DNA of 64,000 bases from WHSW01 sp963821025 (GTDB taxonomy: Bacteria > Actinomycetota > Thermoleophilia > Solirubrobacterales > 70-9), in contig CAWGCG010000005.1 in assembly GCA_963821025.1 (NCBI GenBank), positions 124,001-188,000 on the forward strand. Direction: 5' to 3'. The translations under genes were made by a program, and so were the position numbers. The notes beneath the pieces were generated by a model. That model was given only the letters and a program-made list of their open reading frames with translations. It ran no database searches and had not been told where the DNA came from. Positions 41,063-49,452 of this stretch are shown in pieces (position 1 is the stretch's first letter; the number at the start of each line of letters is the position of its first letter).

Positions 41063-42505
41063 GTGTTCGCAGCTAGCGAGACCGACGTCGTCGTCGTCGG
41101 CGGTGGCGCCGCCGGGCTGCACGTGGCGCTCGAGGTCGCAGAGGCCGGCGCCGGGGCGGTCCTCGTCTCGCGTAAACCGCTTGCCGAGAGCTCGAGCTTC
41201 TGGGCCCAGGGCGGCCTCGCCGCGGCGCTTGCGCCCGACGACTCGGCCGAGCGCCATGCCGCCGACACGCTCGCCGCCGGGCGTGGCCTGTGTCGGACCA
41301 GCGCGGTCGATGTGCTCACCCGCGAGGCCCCGGGCGCAGTCGCCCAACTGCAGCGCCGCGGCGTGCGCTTCGACACCGATGCCGACGGCGAGCTCTCGCT
41401 CGGGCTCGAGGGTGGCCACTCGGCGCGGCGGATCGTCCACGCCGGCGGCAGCGAGACCGGCCGCGCGATCACCTCGCGGCTCGCCGAGCTCGTCGCCGCC
41501 AAGCAATCGATCGAGCTGCTCGAGGGCGCCTCGGCGGTGGCGCTGTGGAGCGACGGCGCTCGCTGCGCGGGGGTGCTCACCGATCGCGGCGCCGTCGCCG
41601 CCACGGCCACGGTGCTGACGACCGGCGGCGGCGCAGCGTTGTGGAGCCGCACCACGAACCCGTGGGGCGCGATCGGTGCGGGCTCGGTTCTCGCCCATGC
41701 GGCGGGCGCAGAGCTCGCCGACCTCGAGCTCTGCCAGTTTCACCCGACCGCCCTGGCGCTGCCGGGAACCCGACACGACGGTGCCCTGATCACCGAGGCG
41801 GTGCGCGGGGAGGGCGCCCGGTTGCTCGACGCCGCCGGCAGGCGGTTCACCGACGAGCTCGCCCCCCGCGATCAGGTCACGGTGGCGATCCTCGACCGGA
41901 TCGAGGCCGACGGCGTCGCCCATGTCGCGCTCGATCTGCGCGGGCTCGATCCGCAGCGGTTTCCGAACGTGTTCGCAGTCTGTCGCGAGGCGGGGCTCGA
42001 GCCCGAGCGAGAACCGGTGCCGGTGGCGCCCGCGGCGCACTACCTGATCGGCGGGGTCGCAAGCGACCTCGACGGCGCGACCACCCTCCCGGGCCTCTAC
42101 GCGGTCGGCGAGTGCTCGTGCACGGGCCTTCACGGCGCCAACCGGCTCGCCTCGAACTCGCTCAGCGAGTGCTTCGTGTTCGGCAGTCGGGCCGCGGCCG
42201 CCGCGGTCGCCGAGAGCCCGACGGCGACGCCCGAGCAACCGGATTGGCGCTTCGAAGCGCCCACGGTCGCCACCCGCGAGGCGGTCTGGCGCTGCGCCGG
42301 CCCGCGCCGCGAGGCCGCCGGACTAGAGCCGCTGCTCGAAGACCCCTACCCGCTGGCGCGTCTGATCGGCGCCGGCGCGCTCGAGCGGCGCGAGTCGCGC
42401 GGTGCCCACCGCCGCTCGGACTTCCCGCTCCCGGACCCTGGACTCGACGGGCTTCACCTCGTGGTCGCCGCCGACGGTCGCGCGCGCGCCGATCGCTGGA
42501 TCTGA
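41063..42505 (+). CDS. nadB: L-aspartate oxidase NadB
   Basis: This 480-aa flavoprotein is the first enzyme of de novo NAD synthesis and converts aspartate to iminoaspartate. FAD site: DVVVVGGGAAGLHVALEVAE at the N-terminus, SSSFWAQGGLAAALAPDDS, and GLYAVGECSCTGLHGANRLA with SNSLSECFVFG near the end. The catalytic loop is HPTALALPGTRHDGALITEA. The length is slightly short of the enterobacterial enzyme in the helical C-terminal part. The start is GTG 41063. The nadA and nadC partners are not in view; NAD salvage is represented by the phosphoribosyltransferase at 6.6 kb. Confidence 0.95.
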   Translation: MFAASETDVVVVGGGAAGLHVALEVAEAGAGAVLVSRKPLAESSSFWAQGGLAAALAPDDSAERHAADTLAAGRGLCRTSAVDVLTREAPGAVAQLQRRGVRFDTDADGELSLGLEGGHSARRIVHAGGSETGRAITSRLAELVAAKQSIELLEGASAVALWSDGARCAGVLTDRGAVAATATVLTTGGGAALWSRTTNPWGAIGAGSVLAHAAGAELADLELCQFHPTALALPGTRHDGALITEAVRGEGARLLDAAGRRFTDELAPRDQVTVAILDRIEADGVAHVALDLRGLDPQRFPNVFAVCREAGLEPEREPVPVAPAAHYLIGGVASDLDGATTLPGLYAVGECSCTGLHGANRLASNSLSECFVFGSRAAAAAVAESPTATPEQPDWRFEAPTVATREAVWRCAGPRREAAGLEPLLEDPYPLARLIGAGALERRESRGAHRRSDFPLPDPGLDGLHLVVAADGRARADRWI

Positions 42506-42729
42506 ACGAGCGCTGAACCAAACCCGGCCCGCTTTCGTAATGAGCAGGGTCGGGGGGTTGTTTCGATGACCGGATGGTTGGGTGTGCGCCATCCGTATGG
42601 GGAGATAGCCTCATTCGATCAGATGGTTTAAAGTATCCATCGATCGGTTAATACCAGGATGTCGATCGAGCCACATCAGGGGATCGGTTGACGGTAGGCA
42701 CACCACCGAGCAAATAGGGGTGAGGAAAG
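42506..42729 (+). other. Leader region (224 bases) before the small zinc-binding-like gene
   Basis: This region is less GC-rich than its surroundings. A hairpin can form between GGATGG (about 42571-42576) and CCATCC (about 42588-42593). Candidate -35/-10-like runs are TTTAAAG (about 42627) and TTAATA (about 42649), but none fits a consensus promoter with 17-base spacing. I recognise no known riboswitch. Confidence 0.4.
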
Positions 42730-43194
42730 ATGTACCGATTCAGCCGCTCGATCTACCGGGAGCTCGCTCCCTCCGTGGTCGAGGACGATCTCGACCCGAC
42801 CGGGTGTCGTAACAAGCAGCTCGTCCTCGACGCCTGTGAGGAGACGATTCGCCGGATGACCACCGACCGCCGCTACTTCGCCCGTCCGGCGAGGTATCTG
42901 TTCAACCAGGTGCGGATGCACTTCGCGCTCGCCGACCAGTTGCGGGTGTTTGCGGTGATCGACTGCAACATCAGGCTCGCGCTCGACTATCTCGCGCGCC
43001 TGCCCGAGGGTGCCGGGCTCGACGGGGTGGTCCGCGAGTGTCGCGCACACACCCGCAAGGGCACGCCGTGCCGGCGTGAGCCGCTGCCGGGCCGCGACTA
43101 CTGCCCGTCGCACAAGCATCTCGAGGAAGTTCCCGCGCGTGGCGCGCTGGCGACAGGGGCGCGCGAGGCCGGGGGGGTACGCGCCGCGGCTTAA
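42730..43194 (+). CDS. Small protein with Cys/His motif (putative zinc-binding)
   Basis: This 154-aa protein has two parts. The first 90 residues are helical (MYRFSRSIYRELAPSVVEDD, RYLFNQVRMHFALADQLRVF, IDCNIRLALDYLARLP). The second contains ECRAHTRKGTPCRREPLPGR and DYCPSHKHLEE, a C-x8-C...C-x2-H pattern like short treble-clef domains (CxxxTxxGxxC...yCxxH) found on phage and actinobacterial proteins. It is monocistronic, with two hairpins downstream. Function unknown; nucleic-acid binding is a reasonable inference. Confidence 0.75.
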   Translation: MYRFSRSIYRELAPSVVEDDLDPTGCRNKQLVLDACEETIRRMTTDRRYFARPARYLFNQVRMHFALADQLRVFAVIDCNIRLALDYLARLPEGAGLDGVVRECRAHTRKGTPCRREPLPGRDYCPSHKHLEEVPARGALATGAREAGGVRAAA

Positions 43195-43214
43195 GTGCAC
43201 CGCGGCGTGCGGAC

Positions 43215-43272
43215 AGGGCCGCGACACGGCCCTGGTGGGGAAGAGGCCCCGGCGAGGGATCGCCGGGGCCTC
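43215..43272 (+). terminator. Two tandem hairpins downstream of the zinc-binding-like gene
   Basis: The first is AGGGCCG/CGGCCCT (43215-43221, 43227-43233). The second is a perfect 12-bp stem GAGGCCCCGGCG/CGCCGGGGCCTC (43243-43254, 43261-43272) with loop AGGGAT, followed by TAGGTTTG. They separate the small gene from hyuA. Confidence 0.8.
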
Positions 43273-43284
43273 TAGGTTTGCAGC

Positions 43285-45264
43285 GTGCTGCTTGGAGTCG
43301 ACGTCGGCGGGACCTTCACCGACGCGGTGGCGTTCGACGGGCGCGCGCTGCACACGGCGAAGGTGCCGACCACACCCGACGATCAGTCGCGCGGCGTGCT
43401 CGCCGCGATCGAGGCCGCGCTCGAGCGAGCCGGGGCCTCCGCCGGCGAGGTCGACGGGTTGGCCCACGGGATGACCGTCGGCACCAACGCCCTGCTGACC
43501 GAGTCGGGTGCCCCTACGGCGCTGATCGCGACGCGCGGGTTCACCGACCTGCTCGATGTCGGGCGCCAGAACCGTCCCCATCTGTACCGCCTCTGCGCGC
43601 CCAAGCCGACGCCGCTGGTCGACGAAGGGCTGCGCATCGGGGCCGCCGAGCGCGTCGGCCCCGAAGGGGTCGTCGAGAAGCTCGACGACGACGAGCTGGC
43701 GCGGCTGGTGGAGCTGGTCCGCGAGACTGGAGCCGACTCGATCGCGATCTGCCTGCTGTTCTCGTTCTTGGAGCCCGACCACGAGCGCCGCATCGCCGAG
43801 CGCCTGCGCGCCGAGCTGCCCGAGCTGCACGTCTCAGTCTCGCACGAGGTTCTCGCCCAGTTTCGTGAGTACGAGCGCTGCTCGACCACCGTGATCGACG
43901 CCTACCTCTCCCCCCTGCTGGCGCGCTACCTCTCGCGCCTGGTCGAGTCCACAGCCGAGCGTGGGCTACCCGAGCCCAGCGTGATGATGTCCTCCGGGGG
44001 CGTCGCGCCGGCGGCTGAAGCGGCGAGGGCCGGCGCCTGGAGCGTCCTCTCCGGTCCGGCCGGCGGCGCGATCGGCGCCGGGCTGCTGGCCGAGATCTCC
44101 GGCGACGGCAACGCCCTCGGCTTCGATCTCGGCGGCACCTCCTGCGATGTCTGCGTGGTCGAGGGCGGTCGAGTCCGGCGCACCGACTCGCGCGAGGTCG
44201 GCGGCCGGGTGATCCAGCTGCCGATGGTCGACGTGCACACGGTCGGCGCCGGCGGCGGCTCGATCGGCTGGCGCGATCCCGGAGGCGCCCTGCGGGTCGG
44301 CCCGCGCTCGGCGGGCGCCGAGCCCGGGCCCGCCTGTTACGGGCGCGGCGCCAGCGAGCCGACCGTGACCGACGCCAACCTGCTGCTCGGCTACCTCGAT
44401 CCGAGCTCCGAGCTGGCCGGCGGCGTCGCGCTCGACGTCGGCGCTGCCGAGTCGGCGATCGAACGCCTCGGCGAGGCGCTCGAGCTCGAGCCGCTGGCGA
44501 CCGCCGAGGGGATCGTCAGGGTCGCCAACCAGGAGATGGTTCGGGCCCTGCGTGTGGTCACGGTCGAGCGCGGGGTCGATCCCCGTGACTTCTCGCTGCT
44601 GCCCTTCGGCGGCGCCGGGCCGATGCACGCCGCGGCGATCGCGACCGAGCTCGGGATCGAGCGGATCCTCTGCCCGCGGGCCAGCGGGGTGCTCTCGGCG
44701 CTCGGACTGGTCGCCTCGGACCGGCGCCGTGACGGTGCCCGAACCGTGACCCTGAGCGGCGCCGAGCTCACCGCCAAGCGGATCGCCGACGAGGTCGGAA
44801 CGCTGCGCGAGCGCCTCGGCTCCGACTTCGGCGCCGACTCGCGAGTCGAGGCGCTCTTTGAGCTGCGCTACCGCGGCCAGGCGTTCGAGCTCGCGGTCGA
44901 GGCGAGCGAGCGGGTCGACCCAGGCGAGCTCGCGGAACGCTTCGCCGCCGAGCACGAGCGGCGCTACGGCTATCGCGAGCCCGAGGGCGAGGTCGAGCTG
45001 GTGACGATCAGGGTGGCGGTGATCTCGCCGGGGCCGCGACCGAGCGCCGAGGCGGCCCAACGCGGCTCGCTCACGCGTGGCGCGCGTCAGGCGCGTTTCG
45101 GCGGCGAGTGGGTCGAGGCCGAGGTGCTGCACGGCGAGCCCAGCGCCGCCACCACCGCCGTGGGCCCGTGCGTGTTCGAGCTTCCCGAGGCAACCTTGGT
45201 GCTGCCGCAGGGGTGGCGGGCGGCGGTCGACGGGTCGGGCACGATCCTGGCGGAACACACGTGA
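43285..45264 (+). CDS. hyuA: Hydantoinase/oxoprolinase subunit A (HyuA)
   Basis: This 659-aa protein starts GTG 43285. The ATP-binding actin-like fold begins LLGVDVGGTFTDAVAFDGRA, with AHGMTVGTNALLTESGAP and GFDLGGTSCDVCVVEGGRV as phosphate motifs, and GPACYGRGASEPTVTDANLL and FGGAGPMHAAAIATELGIER further on. HyuA and HyuB form an ATP-dependent amidase that opens N-methylhydantoin, 5-oxoproline or acetone-type substrates (the family includes acetone carboxylase). The hyuB start overlaps its stop by four bases. The exact substrate cannot be assigned. Confidence 0.93.
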   Translation: MLLGVDVGGTFTDAVAFDGRALHTAKVPTTPDDQSRGVLAAIEAALERAGASAGEVDGLAHGMTVGTNALLTESGAPTALIATRGFTDLLDVGRQNRPHLYRLCAPKPTPLVDEGLRIGAAERVGPEGVVEKLDDDELARLVELVRETGADSIAICLLFSFLEPDHERRIAERLRAELPELHVSVSHEVLAQFREYERCSTTVIDAYLSPLLARYLSRLVESTAERGLPEPSVMMSSGGVAPAAEAARAGAWSVLSGPAGGAIGAGLLAEISGDGNALGFDLGGTSCDVCVVEGGRVRRTDSREVGGRVIQLPMVDVHTVGAGGGSIGWRDPGGALRVGPRSAGAEPGPACYGRGASEPTVTDANLLLGYLDPSSELAGGVALDVGAAESAIERLGEALELEPLATAEGIVRVANQEMVRALRVVTVERGVDPRDFSLLPFGGAGPMHAAAIATELGIERILCPRASGVLSALGLVASDRRRDGARTVTLSGAELTAKRIADEVGTLRERLGSDFGADSRVEALFELRYRGQAFELAVEASERVDPGELAERFAAEHERRYGYREPEGEVELVTIRVAVISPGPRPSAEAAQRGSLTRGARQARFGGEWVEAEVLHGEPSAATTAVGPCVFELPEATLVLPQGWRAAVDGSGTILAEHT

Positions 45265-46781
45265 GCGGCGCCCGCCTCGACCCGGTCTCGCTACAGGTCC
45301 TGATCGGCGCGCTGCGCGCCGCCTGCGACGAGATGGGAGCGGTGCTGATCCGGGCTGCGCACTCGCCGAACATCACCGAGCGCCGAGACTGCTCGACCGC
45401 GCTGTTCGATTCGGCGGGCGAGCTGGTGATGCAGGCCGAGCACATCCCGGTCCACCTCGGGTCGATGCCCGACGCGGTCGCGGCGGTGATCGAAGCCGAG
45501 CAGAGCCCCGGTGACCTCTGGATCCTCAACGACCCGTTCGCGGGCGGAACCCACCTGCCCGACATCACCCTGATCTCCCCTCTGCACGCCGGCGAGCGGC
45601 TGATCGGGTTCGCGGCCAGTCGCGCCCACCACGCCGACATCGGCGGACCGACCCCGGCCGGGATGCCGGCCGACTCGACCCGGCTCGACCAGGAGGGCGT
45701 CGTGATCGAGCCCACCCGAGCCGACGACGACACCCTGCGCCGGCTCAGCGGCCGGATGCGAAACCCCGACGAGCGGCTCGCCGACCTGCGCGCCCAGCGG
45801 GCGGCCAACCTGGTCGGCGCCGAGCGCGTCGCCGAGTTGGTCGAGCGCCTCGGGATCGAGGACCTCGAGTCCGGGATGGCCGAGATCCTCGATTACGCCG
45901 AGCGCCGCACCAGGGCGGCGCTGGACGAGCTGCCCGACGGCGAGTACAAGGCGAGCGAGCTGCTCGAGGGAGGTGCCGATGGCTCGCTCGACCTGACCCT
46001 GCACCTGCGGGCGACGATCGCGGGCGACTCGCTGAAACTCGACTTCGACGGCACCGACGGCCAGGTCGAGGGCAACCTCAACTGCCCGCTGGCGGTGACC
46101 AAGTCGGCCGCGTTCTTCGCGGTCCGCGTGCTCACCGACCCCGAGGCGCCGCCCTCGGCCGGGGCGCATCGGCCGGTCGAGGTCAGCGCCCCGGCCGGAT
46201 GCCTGCTCAACGCCCGCGCTCCAGCCGCCGTCGCCGCCGGCAACGTCGAGACCTCGAGCCGGGTCGCCGACCTGGTGATCGGCGCGCTCGCCGGGGCGAC
46301 CGCGGCACCCGCGCAGGGACAGGGCACGATGAACAACCTGACCCTCGCCGCGCAGGGGTTCACCTACTACGAGACGATCGGCGGTGGCCAGGGCGCCTGT
46401 CCGACCGCAGACGGGCCGAGCGCGATCCACGTGGCGATGTCGAACACGCTCAATACCCCGATCGAGGCGCTCGAGGCCGAGTACCCGCTGCGCGTGCGCG
46501 AGCTCGCCCTCAGGCGCGGCTCCGGGGGCGCCGGCGAACACAGCGGCGGCGACGGCGTGGTGCGCGAGCTCGAGGCGCTCGAGCCGATGCGGCTGACGCT
46601 GATCACCGAGCGCCGCCGCCATCCGCCTCGCGGCCGCGAAGGGGGCGCCGACGGCGCCCCCGGACGCAACCTGCTCAACGGCGAGGCGCTGCCGGCCAAG
46701 TACGCAGGCGAGCTCGAGCCGGGAGATCGCCTCCGGGTCGAGACACCGGGGGGCGGCGGATACGGAGAAAATGCAACATGA
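45261..46781 (+). CDS. hyuB: Hydantoinase/oxoprolinase subunit B (HyuB)
   Basis: This 506-aa protein starts GTG 45261 (VSGARLDPVSLQVLIGALRA), the canonical HyuB beginning; an open extension further upstream is inside hyuA. Motifs: SPNITERRDCSTALFDSAGE, QAEHIPVHLGSMPDAVAAVI, LNDPFAGGTHLPDITLISPL, GFAASRAHHADIGG, and GSGGAGEHSGGDGVVRELEA near the end. It is the partner of HyuA and is coupled by the GTGA overlap. The intergenic run after it carries its own promoter-like sequence for the next gene. Confidence 0.93.
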   Translation: MSGARLDPVSLQVLIGALRAACDEMGAVLIRAAHSPNITERRDCSTALFDSAGELVMQAEHIPVHLGSMPDAVAAVIEAEQSPGDLWILNDPFAGGTHLPDITLISPLHAGERLIGFAASRAHHADIGGPTPAGMPADSTRLDQEGVVIEPTRADDDTLRRLSGRMRNPDERLADLRAQRAANLVGAERVAELVERLGIEDLESGMAEILDYAERRTRAALDELPDGEYKASELLEGGADGSLDLTLHLRATIAGDSLKLDFDGTDGQVEGNLNCPLAVTKSAAFFAVRVLTDPEAPPSAGAHRPVEVSAPAGCLLNARAPAAVAAGNVETSSRVADLVIGALAGATAAPAQGQGTMNNLTLAAQGFTYYETIGGGQGACPTADGPSAIHVAMSNTLNTPIEALEAEYPLRVRELALRRGSGGAGEHSGGDGVVRELEALEPMRLTLITERRRHPPRGREGGADGAPGRNLLNGEALPAKYAGELEPGDRLRVETPGGGGYGENAT

Positions 46782-46790
46782 GTCACAAAT

Positions 46791-46819
46791 TTGGTTTTTC
46801 CGGGACGCTTGTCTAGACT
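46791..46819 (+). promoter_or_regulatory. Promoter-like sequence before the DUF1802 gene
   Basis: TTGGTT (46791-46796) and TAGACT (46814-46819) with 17-base spacing resemble a vegetative sigma-70 promoter. It lies in the 120-base gap after hyuB, with an 82-base leader to the ATG at 46902. Confidence 0.55.
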
Positions 46820-46901
46820 CGGACACCTCAACCGGGCCTGAGCGCTCCTCCGGAGCTGGGTCCAGCCCCGGAAAACGTTCATTTCGACTCCCCCCAATTC
46901 A

Positions 46902-47528
46902 ATGCCTATTGCCTTCAAAGAGTGGGCCGTCACGGTCCGCGCCCTGTCCGAGGGTGAGCAGCTGCTCACGCTTCGCAAGGGCGGAATTCGCGAAGAGGAC
47001 AAGCACTTCGAGCTCGAGCACGAGCAGTTCTTCCTCTATCCGACCTTCGATCACCAGCGCAACGACCTGGTTCGGGAATCCCATCACCCGGAGCTGCGGC
47101 GGGCGCTCGAGGAGGGCGTGTGGCCCGACGAGGAGCCGCCCCCGCGGGCGCTGCTCCAAGACGGCGGCATTCCCCAGCCCGACCGGGTGCGGATTCGCGC
47201 TTGGGCCGAGGTCTCCGACCACTTCGAGACCGACGATCCGCGAATCGTCGACGCGCTCTCGCCCTACCACGTCTGGACCCAGGACTACGCGACCAAGCGC
47301 CTGCGCTGGAAGCGCACCCATCCCCTCCACGTCCTGCTGCTCCGGGTCCACCGGATCCCGCGCCCGGTCACGGTCCGCGTCAAGGACGAGTACCACGGCT
47401 GTCGCTCGTGGGTCGAGATCGACCGCGAGCTGCCCTTCGAGGGCACTCCGGTGATGGCCGACGAGGAGTTCGACCGGGCGGCCGCGGCGATCCGCGAGAT
47501 CTGCCAGGCCGAGCCGGCGCTGGTCTGA
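46902..47528 (+). CDS. DUF1802-family protein
   Basis: This 208-aa soluble protein has the N-terminal region FKEWAVTVRALSEGEQLLTL and RKGGIREEDKHFELEHEQFF, the signature of DUF1802, and a C-terminal half with VSDHFETDDPRIVDALSPYH and HPLHVLLLRVHRIPRPVTVR. The fold and role are unknown in any organism that I can recall; some members flank restriction or NTPase genes. It has its own promoter-like sequence upstream and is followed after 55 bases by the DUF1152 gene. Confidence 0.82.
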   Translation: MPIAFKEWAVTVRALSEGEQLLTLRKGGIREEDKHFELEHEQFFLYPTFDHQRNDLVRESHHPELRRALEEGVWPDEEPPPRALLQDGGIPQPDRVRIRAWAEVSDHFETDDPRIVDALSPYHVWTQDYATKRLRWKRTHPLHVLLLRVHRIPRPVTVRVKDEYHGCRSWVEIDRELPFEGTPVMADEEFDRAAAAIREICQAEPALV

Positions 47529-47583
47529 GCTGACTGGGCAACAGTCATTCGACGCGCGGGCTCGCCGAGCCCGTCGCGCCCTC

Positions 47584-48477
47584 GTGCTCGGAATCGGCGG
47601 CGGCGGCGACGTCGTCGGCGCCCTGGCGCTGGCGCGCCGCTGCGAGGAGCTCGGCACGCCGTTCGTGCTCGGCGGCGTCGCCTGGGAGCGACTGCCGATC
47701 GATCCGGTTCCGGGCCCGCGCTCGATCGGGCAGATCGTCGACGGCGACCCGCTCGGTGACAATGCCGTGCTCGCCGGTGCATCGACCGCAACGAACCAGG
47801 GCGTGCGCTTCTCTGAGTCGCACGTTGCCGAGCACCTCGGCGCCCCGACCGTCCTGATCGACATCACCGAAGGCGCCGAGGGAGCGGCCGAGGGGATCAG
47901 CGCCGCCGCCGGGCTGCTCGGCTGCGACCTGGTGGTCTACGTCGACGTCGGCGGCGACGCGATCGCCACCGGCGAGGAGCCGGGGCTCGCGAGCCCGCTC
48001 TGCGACGCGATCATGCTCGCGGCCGGCTTGCGCCTGCGCGGGCGCCACGATGCCGTCCTCGCGATCATGGGCGCTGGTTGCGACGGCGAGCTCGAGATCG
48101 ACGAGGTGCTCGCCCGGGTCGCGGCGCTGGCCGCCACCGGCGCCTGGATCGGGACGTCGAGCGTTCGTCCGCCGGTTGCCGACGAGCTCGAGCAGGCGGC
48201 GCTCGGAGCCAAGACCGAGGCCAGCATGCAGGTCGTCCGCTGCGCCCGGGGCGAGACCGGGATCGCGGAGATCCGCGGTGGCCGGCGCAGGGTCCCGCTC
48301 GGCCCGGTCGGCGCGCTCGCCTTCACCTTCGACCTGGCCGGCGCCTCGGTCGAGCTGCCGCTCGCCGCGGCCGTGCTCGAAGCCGAGTCGCTGGAGGCGG
48401 GACGCGAGGCCCTGCAGGCACGCGGCCTCTCGACCGAGCTCGACTACGAGCGCGGGCGGGCGGCCGAGAGCTCCTGA
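47584..48477 (+). CDS. DUF1152-family protein
   Basis: This 297-aa protein has a glycine-rich nucleotide-binding-like loop at the N-terminus (LGIGGGGDVVGALALARRCE), then IGQIVDGDPLGDNAVLAG and LLGCDLVVYVDVGGDAIATG. The family is widespread and has no proven activity. The first ATG/GTG/TTG in frame is GTG 47584, but relatives have about ten residues before the glycine loop, and the frame is open for 17 codons upstream with only CTG (47530) available, two bases after the DUF1802 stop. The real start may be that CTG. Confidence 0.82.
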   Translation: MLGIGGGGDVVGALALARRCEELGTPFVLGGVAWERLPIDPVPGPRSIGQIVDGDPLGDNAVLAGASTATNQGVRFSESHVAEHLGAPTVLIDITEGAEGAAEGISAAAGLLGCDLVVYVDVGGDAIATGEEPGLASPLCDAIMLAAGLRLRGRHDAVLAIMGAGCDGELEIDEVLARVAALAATGAWIGTSSVRPPVADELEQAALGAKTEASMQVVRCARGETGIAEIRGGRRRVPLGPVGALAFTFDLAGASVELPLAAAVLEAESLEAGREALQARGLSTELDYERGRAAESS

Positions 48478-48511
48478 AAGGGACTTCACCACGGGTTGAT
48501 AGCTTCGCCCG

Positions 48512-49444
48512 GTGGCCGAGCGAGCACCGCGAATAGCAGCGAGAGCGCCGCTGCTCGGGACCTCGCCATGGGAGATGAGCTACGGAGAACGAGCTGCCCT
48601 GATCGGTCTCGCCGGCCAGTTGAGACCGAAGCTCGCGATCGAGATCGGCTCGTCGGCGGGCGGCGGCCTCTTGGCCCTGCTTCCGCACTGCGAGGAGCTC
48701 CACAGCTTCGATCTCGAGCCGCCGACGGTGGATGGGGTCGCCGACCAGCCAAAGCTGACCCTCCACACCGGCGACAGTCACGAGCTGCTGCCCGAGGCCC
48801 TGGCGGGCTTCAGCGCCGCGGGACGCACGGTCGAGTTCGCTCTCGTCGACGGCGACCACTCCGCCGAGGGCGTCGAGCGGGACATGGTGGACCTGCTCGG
48901 CTCCGACGCGGTTTCCGACACGGTCATCCTTGCCCACGACGCCGCCAACGGTGAGGTCCGCCGAGGGTTGGAGGCGGTCGACCTCGGCGCCTACCCGAAG
49001 GTGGCCTTCGTCGATCTCGACTTCGTCTCCGGGTCGATCGTGCGCCACGGGGCGTTCGCCGAGGAGATGTGGGGCGGGCTGGCACTGATCCTCGTCGATG
49101 GCCGGCGCACCGATGGATCGGACCCTCCGTTCCATCAGACCCGCTATTCGGCGTTCGAGCTGCTCAGCGAAGCGTGGCACCAACGAATGACGAGCGGCGA
49201 GCGGCGCGTGAGCACCGCGCAAGCGGCAACGCTTGGCAGCCGGATCCCGACGCTCGAGACCAAGGTGGCCGGGCTGGCACGCGAGCTCGCCCTGTATCGG
49301 AGGGAGGCTGAGCGCCTCAGCGGCGAGCTCGCGTCGGCACACGAGCAGCTCGCTTCGGTTCAGTCGTCGGTGTCATGGCGCCTCACTGCCCCGCTTCGCG
49401 CGCTCAAGCGACGGGTTCGCGAGCGGCGCGAGGGCCTCGGCTAG
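48512..49444 (+). CDS. Class I SAM methyltransferase with C-terminal coiled coil
   Basis: This 310-aa protein has a methyltransferase core at about 25-205: the SAM loop LAIEIGSSAGGGLLALLPHC, acidic FDLEPPTVD, VEFALVDGDHSAEG and VILAHDAANGEVRRG, like the Methyltransf_24 branch used on sugars or secondary metabolites. Residues about 250-300 form a heptad-like helix (LETKVAGLARELALYRREAE), and the tail SVSWRLTAPLRALKR resembles the end of many polysaccharide glycosyltransferases. It may act on a surface glycan. The start is GTG 48512. Confidence 0.82.
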   Translation: MAERAPRIAARAPLLGTSPWEMSYGERAALIGLAGQLRPKLAIEIGSSAGGGLLALLPHCEELHSFDLEPPTVDGVADQPKLTLHTGDSHELLPEALAGFSAAGRTVEFALVDGDHSAEGVERDMVDLLGSDAVSDTVILAHDAANGEVRRGLEAVDLGAYPKVAFVDLDFVSGSIVRHGAFAEEMWGGLALILVDGRRTDGSDPPFHQTRYSAFELLSEAWHQRMTSGERRVSTAQAATLGSRIPTLETKVAGLARELALYRREAERLSGELASAHEQLASVQSSVSWRLTAPLRALKRRVRERREGLG

Positions 49445-49452
49445 GTCAACGG

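Noticed and set aside
40039..41655. Long version of the HDAC-family protein (538 aa)
   Set aside because: The first 200 residues are antisense to nadB and Ser/Ala-rich; the family start matches TTG at 41046 or 41037.
42506..42729. Leader considered as a known riboswitch (cyclic di-GMP, cyclic di-AMP, cobalamin)
   Set aside because: None of the conserved core sequences of these classes is recognisable.
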